A DNA stretch of 64,000 nucleotides from JAJDOD01 sp039024895 (GCA_039024895.1 JBCCPJ010000015.1:1-64000), one strand, 5' to 3'; numbered from the stretch's first letter, positions 1-9,280 are shown. Program-made: numbers and translations. Notes: a model not told the origin generated them from the sequence alone.

Positions 1-300
1 CATCACGACGGGATAGGTCGCAATCCCGTAGCCTGACGCAATCACGGCATCCTCCATCAGCTGCAATTCAATGCCGATCGCGTCCGCCTCGTTCCGAAGC
101 GACTCCCACTGCCTGAGACTGTCGGCCTGCACCACTAGACCCATTGCGTTGTGTTTAGCGAGGCCTTGCGCGACACGCATGAACCACTCGATGGAATCGG
201 TATCCATGCCCAGTACAAAGACCGGACGCGTTAAATGGTCTACCGGATGGGCGTAAGGCTGCGCTCGTCGCAGCACGGTCGGTGTCAGCTGACCCGACAC
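1..300 (-). pseudogene. Fragment resembling integrating conjugative element protein (PFL_4695/DUF2859 family), cut at both ends
   Basis: An uninterrupted minus-strand frame runs from about position 324 to the left edge; a TAA lies at 325-327 and the only early start is a GTG at 298-300. The translation contains LTPTVLRRAQPY, then TRPVFVLGMDTDSIEWF, GLVVQADSLRQWESL and finally IATYPVVM. That order matches the C-terminal half of the short ICE-encoded PFL_4695 proteins as I remember them (LTPG-V-R, then PLFLVGDD-S-WL, GLVVNV, HYPVLI). Those proteins accompany type IV conjugation genes of PFGI-1/ICEclc-like elements. The expected N-terminal signal peptide is missing because the frame runs into sequence belonging to the YhdP gene on the other strand. 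What lies left of position 1 cannot be seen. The family call rests on motif memory only. Confidence 0.5.
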
Positions 301-2603
301 GGCAGCGTATCGACTTCTCCGAAATTAACGTACAGTCTAGCCTAGCTTCCGGGATTGCCACTGGCCATACCTATCTAACGGAATTCAATGGTGATTGGCC
401 GGGCGCCTATCTCGGTCAATTTCAGCTTACGGATGTTGCCTACGAGGGCGGCGAGACCTTTGCCTCCTCGGTTGCGCTACAAGACATCCGCGCCGATCTG
501 CGCCTCAGGCTTGATCCTTTTGAAGTCGAGTTGGGTCACGTGGCGATCGACAATCAAGGTGTGCCGATTGCGGCAACCGGGCGGGTCTCTGCAGATGACG
601 CGGGATGGCATGTCGCCGTCGATGCAACCACATCGGTGATAGATGCCCCGCGTGTGTTGGAATTTTGGCCGCAGCGCGTCGCGCCGATCACCCGAAGCTG
701 GGTTGCGCGCAATCTGTTGCAGGGCACACTCATTAATCCGGCACTTGGTCTGCGCTTCGATGGCGGAGAAGAGCCTGACCTTGCCTTGAGCTTCAACTTT
801 GATGAAGGGAAAGCACGTTTCTTGCCGGACATGCCTTACTTAGAGAATGCTAGCGGTCGGGCGGTCCTCCAAAATCACCGCTTTGCGCTGGAGCTTGCCA
901 GCGGAGAAATCGCGGCAGAGGATGGTGAGATAGTCGATGCTCAAGGCTCTTCTTTCATCGTCCTCGATACGCGCCCGAAGCCTTCGTTTGGGGAGATCAA
1001 CGTTGCCGCCTCCGGGCGCCTTGAGGCGGTGCTTGATATTCTGAACAATCGGCCGTTGCGGCTGATGGAGCGGGCGGGCCGTCCCGTTGACTTGGCCGAA
1101 GCACGTGTCGATGGGCAAGCCACAATCACGCTGCCGTTGAAAGACGGGATTGAAACCGAAGAGATCACCTATGCGGTAACAGCGAACCTAACGGACGTAT
1201 CTTCCCGCGAATTGGTGCAAGACCGCGAACTGACTTCTCCGGGGCTACAACTCACGGCCTCCCCCGACGCTATCGCCATAAACGGCCCGGCACGGCTGGA
1301 TCGCGTCCCAATCACCGCGAACTGGCGTCAGCCCTTGGGAGCGAATGCTGCGAATGGTGCGGAAATCTCCGGCCGTATTACACTTTCAGAAGACACGGTG
1401 GACGCATTTGATCTGCCTCTTCCTAATGAATTTTTGCGTGGAGAGAGCGAAGCAGAGTACCAAATCGACCTCCCGGCAGAGAACGACGCGTCGCCGCTGC
1501 TCACGCTGCGTTCCGATCTCTATGGCTTGGGTTTTAGTCTGCCGTCCATTGGTTGGCGAAAGACAATCGAAGAGCGTGGCGAGCTACGCCTGTCTGCGCG
1601 TCTCGGCGACACGCCAGAAATCGAAGAACTGACGCTGGAAACAGAAGACCTGTCTTTCGAGGGTAATCTGAGCCTCGCGCCCGACGGTAGTTTGCAGCGC
1701 GCGGAGTTTGGCGCGCTCGAATTGGGCGACTGGCTCGACGCCGATATTGTCGTGACGCCGCCGCCCGACGGTGGACCGCCATCTGTTGCGGTACGCGGCG
1801 GCACGCTCGACCTCCGTCAAATGCAGCTCGGTGCTGGGGGGACGACTTCGGCGGGCGGGGCCATGCCCGTTACACTTGAATTGGACCGTCTGACCGTCTC
1901 GGACACGATCGCTTTTGCGCCTTTGCGCGGCCGCGTTCAAATGGGGGCAGGTGGTCTTTCCGGGACGTTTGAGGCGCGGATCAACGGGGGCACAGCTATC
2001 CAAGGCGTCCTGTCTCCCGCCAATGCTGGAACCGCGATCCGGATCACCTCCGCCGATGCCGCCGGCGTTTTGCGCGATGCTGGCCTGACGCCCAATGCGC
2101 AAAGCGGCAGCCTGGATCTCGTTCTGACCCCGGTTGCGAATACAGGCAATGGGACCTTCGACGGCGAGTTTCTGATCGAAGACATGCGCCTTAAGGATGC
2201 GCCTGCCATGGCAGAGCTTTTGGACGCAGTCAGCGTTGTGGGTCTACTCGATCAGTTGGGGGGCGCGGGCATCCGATTTGAGACGATTGATGGAAGTTTC
2301 CGTATGAACCGACGGCAGATCCGTTTGCGACAAGCGGCGGCGGTGGGGCCTTCTATGGGAATATCCGCAGACGGCATTTTCGATCTTCAGCGCCGCCGGA
2401 TGGATTTGCAGGGTGTCGTATCGCCGGTTTACTTCCTCAACGGCATTGGATCGTTTCTGACCCGTCGCGGTGAGGGGCTCTTTGGCTTCAACTACCGCAT
2501 GGCAGGCGCGGCGTCCGATCCAAGTGTGCGGGTCAACCCGCTTTCGATCCTGACCCCCGGCGCTTTCCGACAAATATTCCGGCGCGCACCTCCGGGGGGA
2601 TAG
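282..2603 (+). CDS. YhdP/DUF3971 AsmA-like protein, N-terminally truncated
   Basis: The 773-residue product is rich in beta-strand repeats and resembles the C-terminal two thirds of the alphaproteobacterial YhdP/DUF3971 family, large AsmA-superfamily proteins thought to bridge the inner and outer membrane and move phospholipid. Recognisable blocks are DFSEINVQSS at the start, WVARNLLQGT, and the conserved end GFNYRMAGAASDPSVRVNPL. Complete family members are about 1100 residues with an N-terminal membrane anchor. Here there is no anchor, and the frame upstream of the GTG at 282 meets a TGA at 180-182. Family similarity begins only around position 306, where the antisense ICE-like fragment ends. 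I infer a breakpoint that removed about 300-350 residues, so the gene is probably non-functional. Confidence 0.7.
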   Translation: MSADPTRQRIDFSEINVQSSLASGIATGHTYLTEFNGDWPGAYLGQFQLTDVAYEGGETFASSVALQDIRADLRLRLDPFEVELGHVAIDNQGVPIAATGRVSADDAGWHVAVDATTSVIDAPRVLEFWPQRVAPITRSWVARNLLQGTLINPALGLRFDGGEEPDLALSFNFDEGKARFLPDMPYLENASGRAVLQNHRFALELASGEIAAEDGEIVDAQGSSFIVLDTRPKPSFGEINVAASGRLEAVLDILNNRPLRLMERAGRPVDLAEARVDGQATITLPLKDGIETEEITYAVTANLTDVSSRELVQDRELTSPGLQLTASPDAIAINGPARLDRVPITANWRQPLGANAANGAEISGRITLSEDTVDAFDLPLPNEFLRGESEAEYQIDLPAENDASPLLTLRSDLYGLGFSLPSIGWRKTIEERGELRLSARLGDTPEIEELTLETEDLSFEGNLSLAPDGSLQRAEFGALELGDWLDADIVVTPPPDGGPPSVAVRGGTLDLRQMQLGAGGTTSAGGAMPVTLELDRLTVSDTIAFAPLRGRVQMGAGGLSGTFEARINGGTAIQGVLSPANAGTAIRITSADAAGVLRDAGLTPNAQSGSLDLVLTPVANTGNGTFDGEFLIEDMRLKDAPAMAELLDAVSVVGLLDQLGGAGIRFETIDGSFRMNRRQIRLRQAAAVGPSMGISADGIFDLQRRRMDLQGVVSPVYFLNGIGSFLTRRGEGLFGFNYRMAGAASDPSVRVNPLSILTPGAFRQIFRRAPPGG

Positions 2604-2684
2604 CGCGCGAAGTCTGAAGCCTTTAAGGGCAGGTTTCCGTCCCTTGTTCAGGCTGGGTGAACCAATGTGTCAAACATCCAATCC

Positions 2685-3746
2685 ATGAAACTCTCAGACT
2701 TCGATTTCGATTTGCCGGAGCAGTTGATCGCAACACGCCCGGCGCGTCCGCGCTCCTCATCACGGATGCTGGTCGCTACGCCGAATACCCTGACGGATGC
2801 TCAAACAATTGATTTGCCGAACTTTCTTCGCGCTGGCGATCGTCTTGTGCTGAATGATACGCGTGTCATTCCTGCCCGACTGAGTGGCATAAGGCAGCGA
2901 GGCGACGGCTATGCGCGCATCGAAGCTACCCTCCTCGAGCCTCAGGCGGACGGGACTTGGAGCGCGCTCCTCAAGCCGTTAAAAAAGGTGAAAGTCGGCG
3001 AAACGGTTGCGTTCGGGGATCGACTCTCTGCCACGCTTGAAGGCCGCAGCGACGGTTTCGCATCCCTTCGTTTCAATCTTGTTGGTGAGGCTTTCGAGGC
3101 GGTACTGGCGGAGGCCGGGGCCATGCCCTTGCCACCTTACATCGAAAGCAAGCGGAAGGCCGATGTCCAGGATCATCAGGATTACCAAACTGTTTGGGCC
3201 CGCCAAACGGGGGCGGTTGCGGCACCGACGGCTTCGCTGCATTTCGATGAGGCCTTGCTATCTGCGTTGGAACGCCAGGGCATCACACAGAGTTTTGTCA
3301 CCTTGCATGTGGGGGCGGGCACGTTTCTACCGGTCAAGGTGGATGATATCCGCGATCATAAAATGCATGCCGAGCGGGGCATCATTAGCGCCGAGGCCGC
3401 CGAACAGATGAATGCGACACGGGCCGCCGGTGGTCGCCTCGTGGCGGTTGGCACGACCTCGATGCGCCTTCTTGAAACTGCAACGTCTGAAAACGGCACT
3501 GTCGAGGCATGGCAGGGGGCGACAGATATCTTCATCAGGCCGGGCTATCATTTCAAAGCATGTGACGCGCTGATGACAAATTTCCATCTGCCAAAATCAA
3601 CATTGATGATGCTGGTTTCCGCCTTTATCGGCCGTGAGAGGACGCGCGAGATTTATGCCCATGCCATCAGGGAACGCTACCGCTTCTTTTCGTATGGAGA
3701 TGCTTCGCTTTTGATGCCGAACAAAACCTTAAACACGGCGCGCTGA
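2685..3746 (+). CDS. queA: S-adenosylmethionine:tRNA ribosyltransferase-isomerase
   Basis: QueA transfers and isomerises the ribose of SAM onto preQ1 at tRNA position 34, the penultimate step of queuosine synthesis. The 353-residue protein starts MKLSDFDFDLPEQLIATRP, the canonical family N-terminus, and carries LNDTRVIPARL, VAAPTASLHF, FVTLHVGAGTF, GTTSMRLLE and the end MTNFHLPKSTLMMLVSAF, all typical of QueA. I chose the ATG at 2685 because it matches the family start; an in-frame GTG at 2667 would add six residues. The gene follows the truncated YhdP gene by 81 bases and appears monocistronic. Confidence 0.93.
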   Translation: MKLSDFDFDLPEQLIATRPARPRSSSRMLVATPNTLTDAQTIDLPNFLRAGDRLVLNDTRVIPARLSGIRQRGDGYARIEATLLEPQADGTWSALLKPLKKVKVGETVAFGDRLSATLEGRSDGFASLRFNLVGEAFEAVLAEAGAMPLPPYIESKRKADVQDHQDYQTVWARQTGAVAAPTASLHFDEALLSALERQGITQSFVTLHVGAGTFLPVKVDDIRDHKMHAERGIISAEAAEQMNATRAAGGRLVAVGTTSMRLLETATSENGTVEAWQGATDIFIRPGYHFKACDALMTNFHLPKSTLMMLVSAFIGRERTREIYAHAIRERYRFFSYGDASLLMPNKTLNTAR

Positions 3747-3831
3747 TTTCCGACATCGGCACGTCGCGGATAAGCGGGAGCGGTCCCTTTGATCTGATAC
3801 ACCACAGAGGACACGGTAAGGATTTTATGCC

Positions 3832-5133
3832 ATGTTGGAAGTTCTGGGCCGGTCTTGGGCACTGTTGCTTGGTATTCTACTTTTGATGGTCGGCAATGGG
3901 CTGCAAGGATCGCTAATTGGCATCCGGGGTGCCATTGAGGATTTCTCCACCGCCGAATTGTCGGTAATCACCTCCGCCTATTTTGTCGGTTTTCTTTTCG
4001 GGTCCCGGATGGCGCCAGAGATGATCCGACGCGTCGGCCACGTGCGCGTCTTTGCGGCGTTGGCGTCGTTCGTTTCCGCCGTTCTCATCCTCTACCCAAC
4101 CTTCACCGAGCCTTGGGCTTGGGTGGTGCTGCGCGTTATCTTCGGGTTCTCATTTTCCGGGGTCTACGTCACCGCGGAAAGCTGGCTGAACGGCTCGACC
4201 ACAAACGAAAAGCGCGGCCAGGCCTTGTCGCTTTACATGATCGTGCAGATGGGTGGCATCGTCGCCAGCCAGGCATTGCTCAACGTCGATGACCCCGCAG
4301 GCTATGTTTTATTCGTTATCCCATCGGTTCTGGTGTCACTTTCATTTGCACCAATCCTGTTGTCCGTGACCCCGACGCCGGCGTTCGACACCGCCAAGGC
4401 CATGAGCTTTCGACAGCTCTACATTTCTTCGCCGACCTCTGTCATCGGCATGTTCTTGGTTGGCGCCGTTTTCGCAGCGCAATTCGGTATGGCATCGATT
4501 TACGGGACGGAAGCAGGTTTCAGTATTGCGCAGATCTCGATTTTTGTGTCGGCGATTTTCCTTGGTGGGCTGATCTTGCAATACCCCATTGGCTGGATGT
4601 CCGATCGCATGGACAGGCGCATTTTGATTCTCGGCACAGCAGTGGGCGGCTTGATTGCAGCAACGATCGGTCTGCTCTTTGGAACTGTGTTCGAAGCGGT
4701 CGTTCTTGCAGGCTTTCTGATGGGTGGTTTTTCTAATCCGCTCTACGCGTTGCTCATCGCTTATATGAACGATTACCTCGATGCCGATGATATGGCATCG
4801 GCTTCGGGGGGGCTAGTGTTTGTAACCGGGCTAGGTGCCATTATCGGTCCGATTTTGACCGGTTGGGCGATTACTGCCATGGGGGCATCTGGATTTTGGA
4901 TGTATCTGATGGGCGTCATGGTATTGATGGCAGGCTATGTTGCCTATCGGATGACGCAGCGGGTTTCACTTTACGCGGGCGAAGAGGATTACGATGCGGT
5001 CGCCTATGCGCAGATTTCGCCATCCGCGACACCTGTTGCGGTGGAAGTTGCCTCTGAGGTCTACGCGGAAAATGCAGAAAGCGACGAGGAGGAGATAATA
5101 TCGGACACCGAATCAGCCCTTGATCGGGTGTGA
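3832..5133 (+). CDS. MFS transporter, YcaD-like
   Basis: This is an integral membrane protein of 433 residues with about twelve hydrophobic segments and a central cytoplasmic loop near residue 190, typical of the major facilitator superfamily. The first segment contains LLLGILLLMVGNGLQGSLIGIR and the loop between segments 2 and 3 follows FGSRMAPEMIRRVGHVRVF. WLNGSTTNEKRGQALSLYM resembles the YcaD/COG0477 subgroup, whose substrates are mostly unknown. The second half has the MFS signature-like GWMSDRMDRRILIL. The C-terminus is a 60-residue acidic cytoplasmic tail ending in a run of Asp and Glu. An AAGGA sequence lies upstream of the ATG. Substrate cannot be inferred from the neighbours. Confidence 0.82.
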   Translation: MLEVLGRSWALLLGILLLMVGNGLQGSLIGIRGAIEDFSTAELSVITSAYFVGFLFGSRMAPEMIRRVGHVRVFAALASFVSAVLILYPTFTEPWAWVVLRVIFGFSFSGVYVTAESWLNGSTTNEKRGQALSLYMIVQMGGIVASQALLNVDDPAGYVLFVIPSVLVSLSFAPILLSVTPTPAFDTAKAMSFRQLYISSPTSVIGMFLVGAVFAAQFGMASIYGTEAGFSIAQISIFVSAIFLGGLILQYPIGWMSDRMDRRILILGTAVGGLIAATIGLLFGTVFEAVVLAGFLMGGFSNPLYALLIAYMNDYLDADDMASASGGLVFVTGLGAIIGPILTGWAITAMGASGFWMYLMGVMVLMAGYVAYRMTQRVSLYAGEEDYDAVAYAQISPSATPVAVEVASEVYAENAESDEEEIISDTESALDRV

Positions 5134-5187
5134 AGATATTGTAACGATTGCGCTAACACCCTCTCGAGGCGCGGCGCAAGGATACGA

Positions 5188-5778
5188 GTGATGATGATAG
5201 GCCCAGACGAGGTTCTAGCCTTTTGGCTGGACGAAATTGGTCCGGAAGGCTGGTATGCGGGCGGCGACGCTCTGGATCAGAAAATTCGCGATACCTTTGC
5301 CGATCTTCATGACCGCGCCTGCGCGGGCGCTTTGTCGCTCTGGCTCACATATCCTGCCGGGACGTTGGCGTATATCGTGCTCACCGATCAATTTTCCCGA
5401 AACATGTTCCGCGATACGGAAAAGGCTTTTGGTACGGACGCCATCGCCAAGGCCGCGGCAAAGGCGGCAATCAGTAAAGGGTGGGATATGCGGATAGACG
5501 AACCGGCGCGCCAGTTTTTCTACATGCCGTTGATGCACTCTGAAATTCTGGAGGATCAGGACCGGGCGGTTCGTCTGTTCAAGACGCGCATGCCAGAGAC
5601 CGGAGACCATAATTTGCCCCATGCCCGAGCGCACCGCGAGGTCATTCGCAAATTTGGGCGGTTTCCAACGCGTAACGCGGCGTTGTCGCGGGATACCAGT
5701 GCCGATGAGCAGGTGTATCTTGACGAAGGCGGCTACGGCGCCATCGTCCGTCAGATAAAAGAAACGTCCGTCGCTTAG
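5188..5778 (+). CDS. DUF924 family protein
   Basis: This 196-residue soluble protein matches the DUF924 family, a TPR-like alpha-helical fold common in proteobacteria with no established biochemical role. Family hallmarks visible are VLAFWLDE at the N-terminus, LTDQFSRNMFRDT around residue 70, RQFFYMPLMHSE around residue 110, and HREVIRKFGRFPTRN near the C-terminus. The start is the first of three consecutive ATG codons with AAGGA upstream. The gene stands alone, convergent with the response-regulator gene 24 bases downstream. Confidence 0.87.
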   Translation: MMMIGPDEVLAFWLDEIGPEGWYAGGDALDQKIRDTFADLHDRACAGALSLWLTYPAGTLAYIVLTDQFSRNMFRDTEKAFGTDAIAKAAAKAAISKGWDMRIDEPARQFFYMPLMHSEILEDQDRAVRLFKTRMPETGDHNLPHARAHREVIRKFGRFPTRNAALSRDTSADEQVYLDEGGYGAIVRQIKETSVA

Positions 5779-5802
5779 CGCGCCATACAGCGCGTGTAAG
5801 CG

Positions 5803-6264
5803 TCACTTGAAGGTCATTTCGCCGTTTCTGATTTTCCGAAGCATTTCGATAATTTGCTCGATATGCTGCTCTTCTAGTGGCTTGTTGATGTAGTCTTTCA
5901 CAAGGTCGAATGATCGCGCGCGCGCGACATCGGAGGGGTCGAGAGATGTGGTCAGCATCACGACGACAAGGTCCGCATATTCCTTGAATTCGTCCTTGGA
6001 AACCAATTCCAGAAATTCGAAACCAGACATTCCAGGCATGTTGATATCGAGGAGAATGACATCGACCGGTTCGCTGTCGGGCGATTTGAAGTACTCGACA
6101 GCCTCCTCCGCGCTATAAAAACAGAGGGTTTCATCAACAAGGCCGGTGCGCGCGATGATGCGTGCGTAGAGCATTTGGTCGAACTCGGCATCGTCGATGA
6201 TTGCAAGCTTGCCTATTCTCTCCATTGGCTCTTCAGTTATGCGGGCACTTCCCAGTGAAGTCAT
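5803..6264 (-). CDS. Single-domain (CheY/Rcp1-like) response regulator
   Basis: A receiver domain with no output domain, 153 residues. The phosphoacceptor is Asp73 in ILLDINMPGMSG, preceded by the acidic pair in AIIDDAEFD and followed by the Thr of VVMLTTSLD and the Lys of YINKP. It resembles Rcp1-type regulators paired with phytochrome-like kinases. I chose the ATG at 6264 because AGGAGAAAGG lies just upstream; a second ATG at 6225 directly before ERIGKLAIIDD has no usable ribosome-binding site. The longer frame reaching 6486 runs inside the kinase gene and is not credible. The gene follows the kinase by 16 bases and the two are surely co-transcribed. Confidence 0.88.
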   Translation of the reverse strand: MTSLGSARITEEPMERIGKLAIIDDAEFDQMLYARIIARTGLVDETLCFYSAEEAVEYFKSPDSEPVDVILLDINMPGMSGFEFLELVSKDEFKEYADLVVVMLTTSLDPSDVARARSFDLVKDYINKPLEEQHIEQIIEMLRKIRNGEMTFK

Positions 6265-6280
6265 TGGTATTGCCTTTCTC

Positions 6281-7441
6281 CTAAAGTGGCAGGTCGAGTT
6301 GGAACGTCGTCCCTTCGCCAAGTTCGGAACGAACGCTGATCCGACTGCCGTGGATGCGTGCGACCCGTTCGCAAAAGGCGAGGCCAACACCGGAGCCTGC
6401 ATATTCCGACGGGCGATGCAATTTGGTGAAAAGGGAGAATATGCGCCCCCGGTCTTCCGGCGCAATTCCGATGCCGTCATCCGCAATTTCTAGCCCAAGA
6501 CGGCCCGGGCCTGCCGGCACCGAACGAATTTCAATATCGGGTGTATGCCCGGCAAGGCGGAATTTAATGGCGTTGGTGATTAGGTTCTGGAACATCTGGC
6601 GAATTTGCCAGTGGCTTCCGGTCACAACACCAAGGGTATCGACCGACACGCGCGCGCCGCTTTGTTTAATGTCGAATGCGATACTCTCGATAACATCGGC
6701 AATCAGCCGATCAAGATCGATTTGGGTATGCTCATCTTCCGCGCCCATTGTCCGGGTATATTCCAACAGTTTATCGACCATGACGCGCATCGCTTCATTG
6801 GTCGATTCCGCCTTTTCTATCATTTGATGCGCGTCTGCTTGGTCGCCACTTTGTAGGGCGCGGCGGGCTTCTTGTAGGAGCATGCGGATCGTATTTGCCG
6901 GAGATTTCAGGTCGTGAGATGTGGAATAAGCGAAGGTCCGAAGTTGCTCGTCCGCTCGTTGGGCTTGCGCGAATTCCGCATCCGCCATTTGCTCCGCAGC
7001 CTTTAACGACGTCACGTCGTTATGGGCACCTAGCATGCGGATGGGTGTGCCGTTCTCGCTCCGGATTGCAAAGCCGCGGCACCGCACCCATACGGTCGAT
7101 CCATCGGCGTGTTTGTAGCGCACCAATTGGTCATATGGATGGGATGGGTCTTCGCAGTGTTTTTGAAAGTTCGCGGTGGCAACCTTTAAGTCTTCAGGAT
7201 GGATGAGGTCCTGCCATGCCTGGGGGCTATGCGCCTGCTTTGAAGGATCAAGTCCGAGCAGTTCCCAAAACTCTGGACTCATCCATTCATGTTCGGGGTT
7301 TTCAAGGTCCCAATACCAGATTCCATCCAGCGATCCGGCGCGCAGAAAATACCAAATGCGCTTGTCGTTTACTAAGCCTTCTAGCTCTTTCTCAAGGTAG
7401 TGTGCGGTGTCGGCGCGTACATGCTGCGATTGACTTTGCAT
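6281..7441 (-). CDS. Soluble PAS-domain sensor histidine kinase
   Basis: A 386-residue kinase without membrane segments, so it senses something in the cytoplasm. A PAS fold with its PAC tail occupies roughly residues 27-148 (WYWDLENPEHEWMSPEFW through MLGAHNDVT). The dimerisation/phosphoacceptor helix has His176 in STSHDLKSPANT, a phytochrome-kinase-like H box. An HATPase domain follows with the N box LITNAIKFR, G1 box ADDGIGI and G2 region YAGSGVGLAFCERV. No GAF or chromophore domain is present, so the signal is unknown. It forms a two-gene operon with the single-domain regulator downstream, its likely phosphorylation target. Confidence 0.9.
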   Translation of the reverse strand: MQSQSQHVRADTAHYLEKELEGLVNDKRIWYFLRAGSLDGIWYWDLENPEHEWMSPEFWELLGLDPSKQAHSPQAWQDLIHPEDLKVATANFQKHCEDPSHPYDQLVRYKHADGSTVWVRCRGFAIRSENGTPIRMLGAHNDVTSLKAAEQMADAEFAQAQRADEQLRTFAYSTSHDLKSPANTIRMLLQEARRALQSGDQADAHQMIEKAESTNEAMRVMVDKLLEYTRTMGAEDEHTQIDLDRLIADVIESIAFDIKQSGARVSVDTLGVVTGSHWQIRQMFQNLITNAIKFRLAGHTPDIEIRSVPAGPGRLGLEIADDGIGIAPEDRGRIFSLFTKLHRPSEYAGSGVGLAFCERVARIHGSRISVRSELGEGTTFQLDLPL

Positions 7442-7615
7442 CCGTTTCCTCGTGTTTTACACAGCATTGCCTTAGCGCGAAGGTGTAAAGGGACCCTTTC
7501 CAGTTGAGCATTTTGCATAGCAGCTTTTCGGGTGCGGCAGTGGCACTCAGGTGACTTTTCGGTCAGACTATGAAAAATAGTTTAACGTCAAACAATCTCG
7601 TGCCCGGAGGAGAAA

Positions 7616-9013
7616 ATGGCAGCTAAAACCTATGATGTCGTCGTGATAGGAGCCGGTCCAGGTGGATATGTCGCCGCCATTCGCGCCAGCCAACTGGGTC
7701 TGAAGACTGCAATTGTCGAGCGCGAACACATGGGCGGCATCTGCCTCAACTGGGGGTGTATCCCCACAAAGGCCATGCTGCGGTCATCGGAGGTCTTTCA
7801 CCTGATGCATCGCGCTAAGGAGTTTGGCCTGAAGGCGGATGGGATCGGCTATGATCTCGATGCGGTGGTTGCGCGGTCCCGTGGCGTAGCAAAACAACTG
7901 AACGGCGGCGTCGGCCACTTGATGAAAAAGAACAAGGTCGACGTTGTAATGGGCGAGGCGACACTACCTGCGAAGGGTAAGGTCTCGGTCAAAACGGACA
8001 AAGGGACCGAAGATCTGGCCGCCAAGTCAATCATCTTGGCGACAGGGGCACGCGCCCGTGAACTCCCGGGTTTGGAAGCGGATGGCGAGCGCGTTTGGAC
8101 TTATAAGCATGCGCTGACACCGCCACACATGCCCAAGAAGTTGCTGGTCATTGGGTCCGGTGCAATCGGAATTGAGTTCGCCAGCTTTTACAACACGTTG
8201 GGCGCCGAAACGACTGTAGTTGAGGTCATGGACCGCGTGCTGCCGGTTGAAGACGCCGAAATTTCTGCCTTCGCGAAAAAGTCCTTTGTGAAGCAGGGCA
8301 TGAACATCATGGAGAAGGCCATGGTCAAGCAACTTGACCGCTCAAAAACAAAGGTCACGGCGCATATCGAAACCGGAGGCAAAGTCGAAAAGCACGACTT
8401 TGACACGGTTATCTCTGCGGTGGGGATTGTCGGCAATGTTGAAGGGCTCGGGCTCGAAGCGCTCGGCGTCAAAGTCGATCGCAGTCATGTCGTCACGGAC
8501 GAGTATTGCCGCACCGGTGTTGAAGGGCTGTACGCCATTGGCGATATCGCCGGGGCACCGTGGTTGGCGCATAAGGCGAGCCACGAAGGTGTGATGGTTG
8601 CCGAGCTTGTGGCTGGCAAAAACAACGTCCATCCGGTCAAACCGGAGAGCATTGCAGGATGCACCTATTGCCACCCGCAGGTCGCTTCCGTCGGCTATAC
8701 AGAGGCGAAAGCGAAAAAGCTTGGGTACAAGGTCAAAGTTGGGCGCTTCCCCTTCATCGGCAATGGTAAGGCCATCGCTTTGGGTGAGCCGGAGGGCATG
8801 GTGAAAACCATCTTTGACGAAAAAACCGGCGAACTCCTTGGTGCCCATATGGTTGGTGCAGAGGTGACGGAACTGATCCAGGGCTATGTTGTCGGTCGGC
8901 AGTTGGAGACGACGGAAGAAGACCTCATGGAAACGGTTTTCCCGCACCCGACACTTTCCGAAATGATGCACGAAAGCGTGCTCGACGCGTTTGACCGCGT
9001 TATACACATCTAG
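7616..9013 (+). CDS. lpdA: Dihydrolipoyl dehydrogenase (E3)
   Basis: This FAD flavoprotein reoxidises dihydrolipoamide with NAD+ in 2-oxo acid dehydrogenase complexes. The 465 residues show the FAD-binding VIGAGPGGYVAAIRA, the redox disulfide Cys43/Cys48 in GGICLNWGCIPTK, the NAD-binding GSGAIGIEFASFY, the second FAD motif YAIGDIAG, and the catalytic His-Glu pair (about His444/Glu449) in HPTLSE. A strong GGAGGAG lies before the ATG. No E1 or E2 genes are nearby, so the complex it serves (pyruvate, 2-oxoglutarate or branched-chain) cannot be assigned from context. Confidence 0.95.
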   Translation: MAAKTYDVVVIGAGPGGYVAAIRASQLGLKTAIVEREHMGGICLNWGCIPTKAMLRSSEVFHLMHRAKEFGLKADGIGYDLDAVVARSRGVAKQLNGGVGHLMKKNKVDVVMGEATLPAKGKVSVKTDKGTEDLAAKSIILATGARARELPGLEADGERVWTYKHALTPPHMPKKLLVIGSGAIGIEFASFYNTLGAETTVVEVMDRVLPVEDAEISAFAKKSFVKQGMNIMEKAMVKQLDRSKTKVTAHIETGGKVEKHDFDTVISAVGIVGNVEGLGLEALGVKVDRSHVVTDEYCRTGVEGLYAIGDIAGAPWLAHKASHEGVMVAELVAGKNNVHPVKPESIAGCTYCHPQVASVGYTEAKAKKLGYKVKVGRFPFIGNGKAIALGEPEGMVKTIFDEKTGELLGAHMVGAEVTELIQGYVVGRQLETTEEDLMETVFPHPTLSEMMHESVLDAFDRVIHI

Positions 9014-9201
9014 ACTAAAGAATTGCGTGCTGGGCGCTATTTCGTGGCATCCGGCGCGTTCTCGCTACAAAAAAGCTGGGCGAAACTGTCCATCGCTGCC
9101 GTGGCTGTAGATACGCTGAGCAACCACGGACCGCCCGCGATTTCAGCGTCGGCGCGCTTATCCACAGAAAACTTGTGATCTCCCCGTGACGGAGGCTTAA
9201 T

Positions 9202-9216
9202 GTTCTGGTAATGTTC
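9202..9216 (+). promoter_or_regulatory. LexA (SOS) box upstream of uvrA
   Basis: The sequence is GTTC-TGGTAAT-GTTC, an exact match to the direct-repeat operator GTTC-N7-GTTC bound by alphaproteobacterial LexA. It lies 65 bases before the uvrA start codon. The rest of 9014-9280 holds no convincing gene: a 63-codon antisense frame covers it but has no family features. Confidence 0.8.
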
Positions 9217-9280
9217 TTTTTGCGCCATTGAGGTTTTGCGTGTGACCGCTATCTCTCAGGTGCTCCAAAGAGGGAAAAGC

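Noticed and set aside
9037..9228. 63-codon minus-strand frame upstream of uvrA
   Set aside because: It covers the LexA box, has no domain and no clear ribosome-binding site; possible but unsupported.
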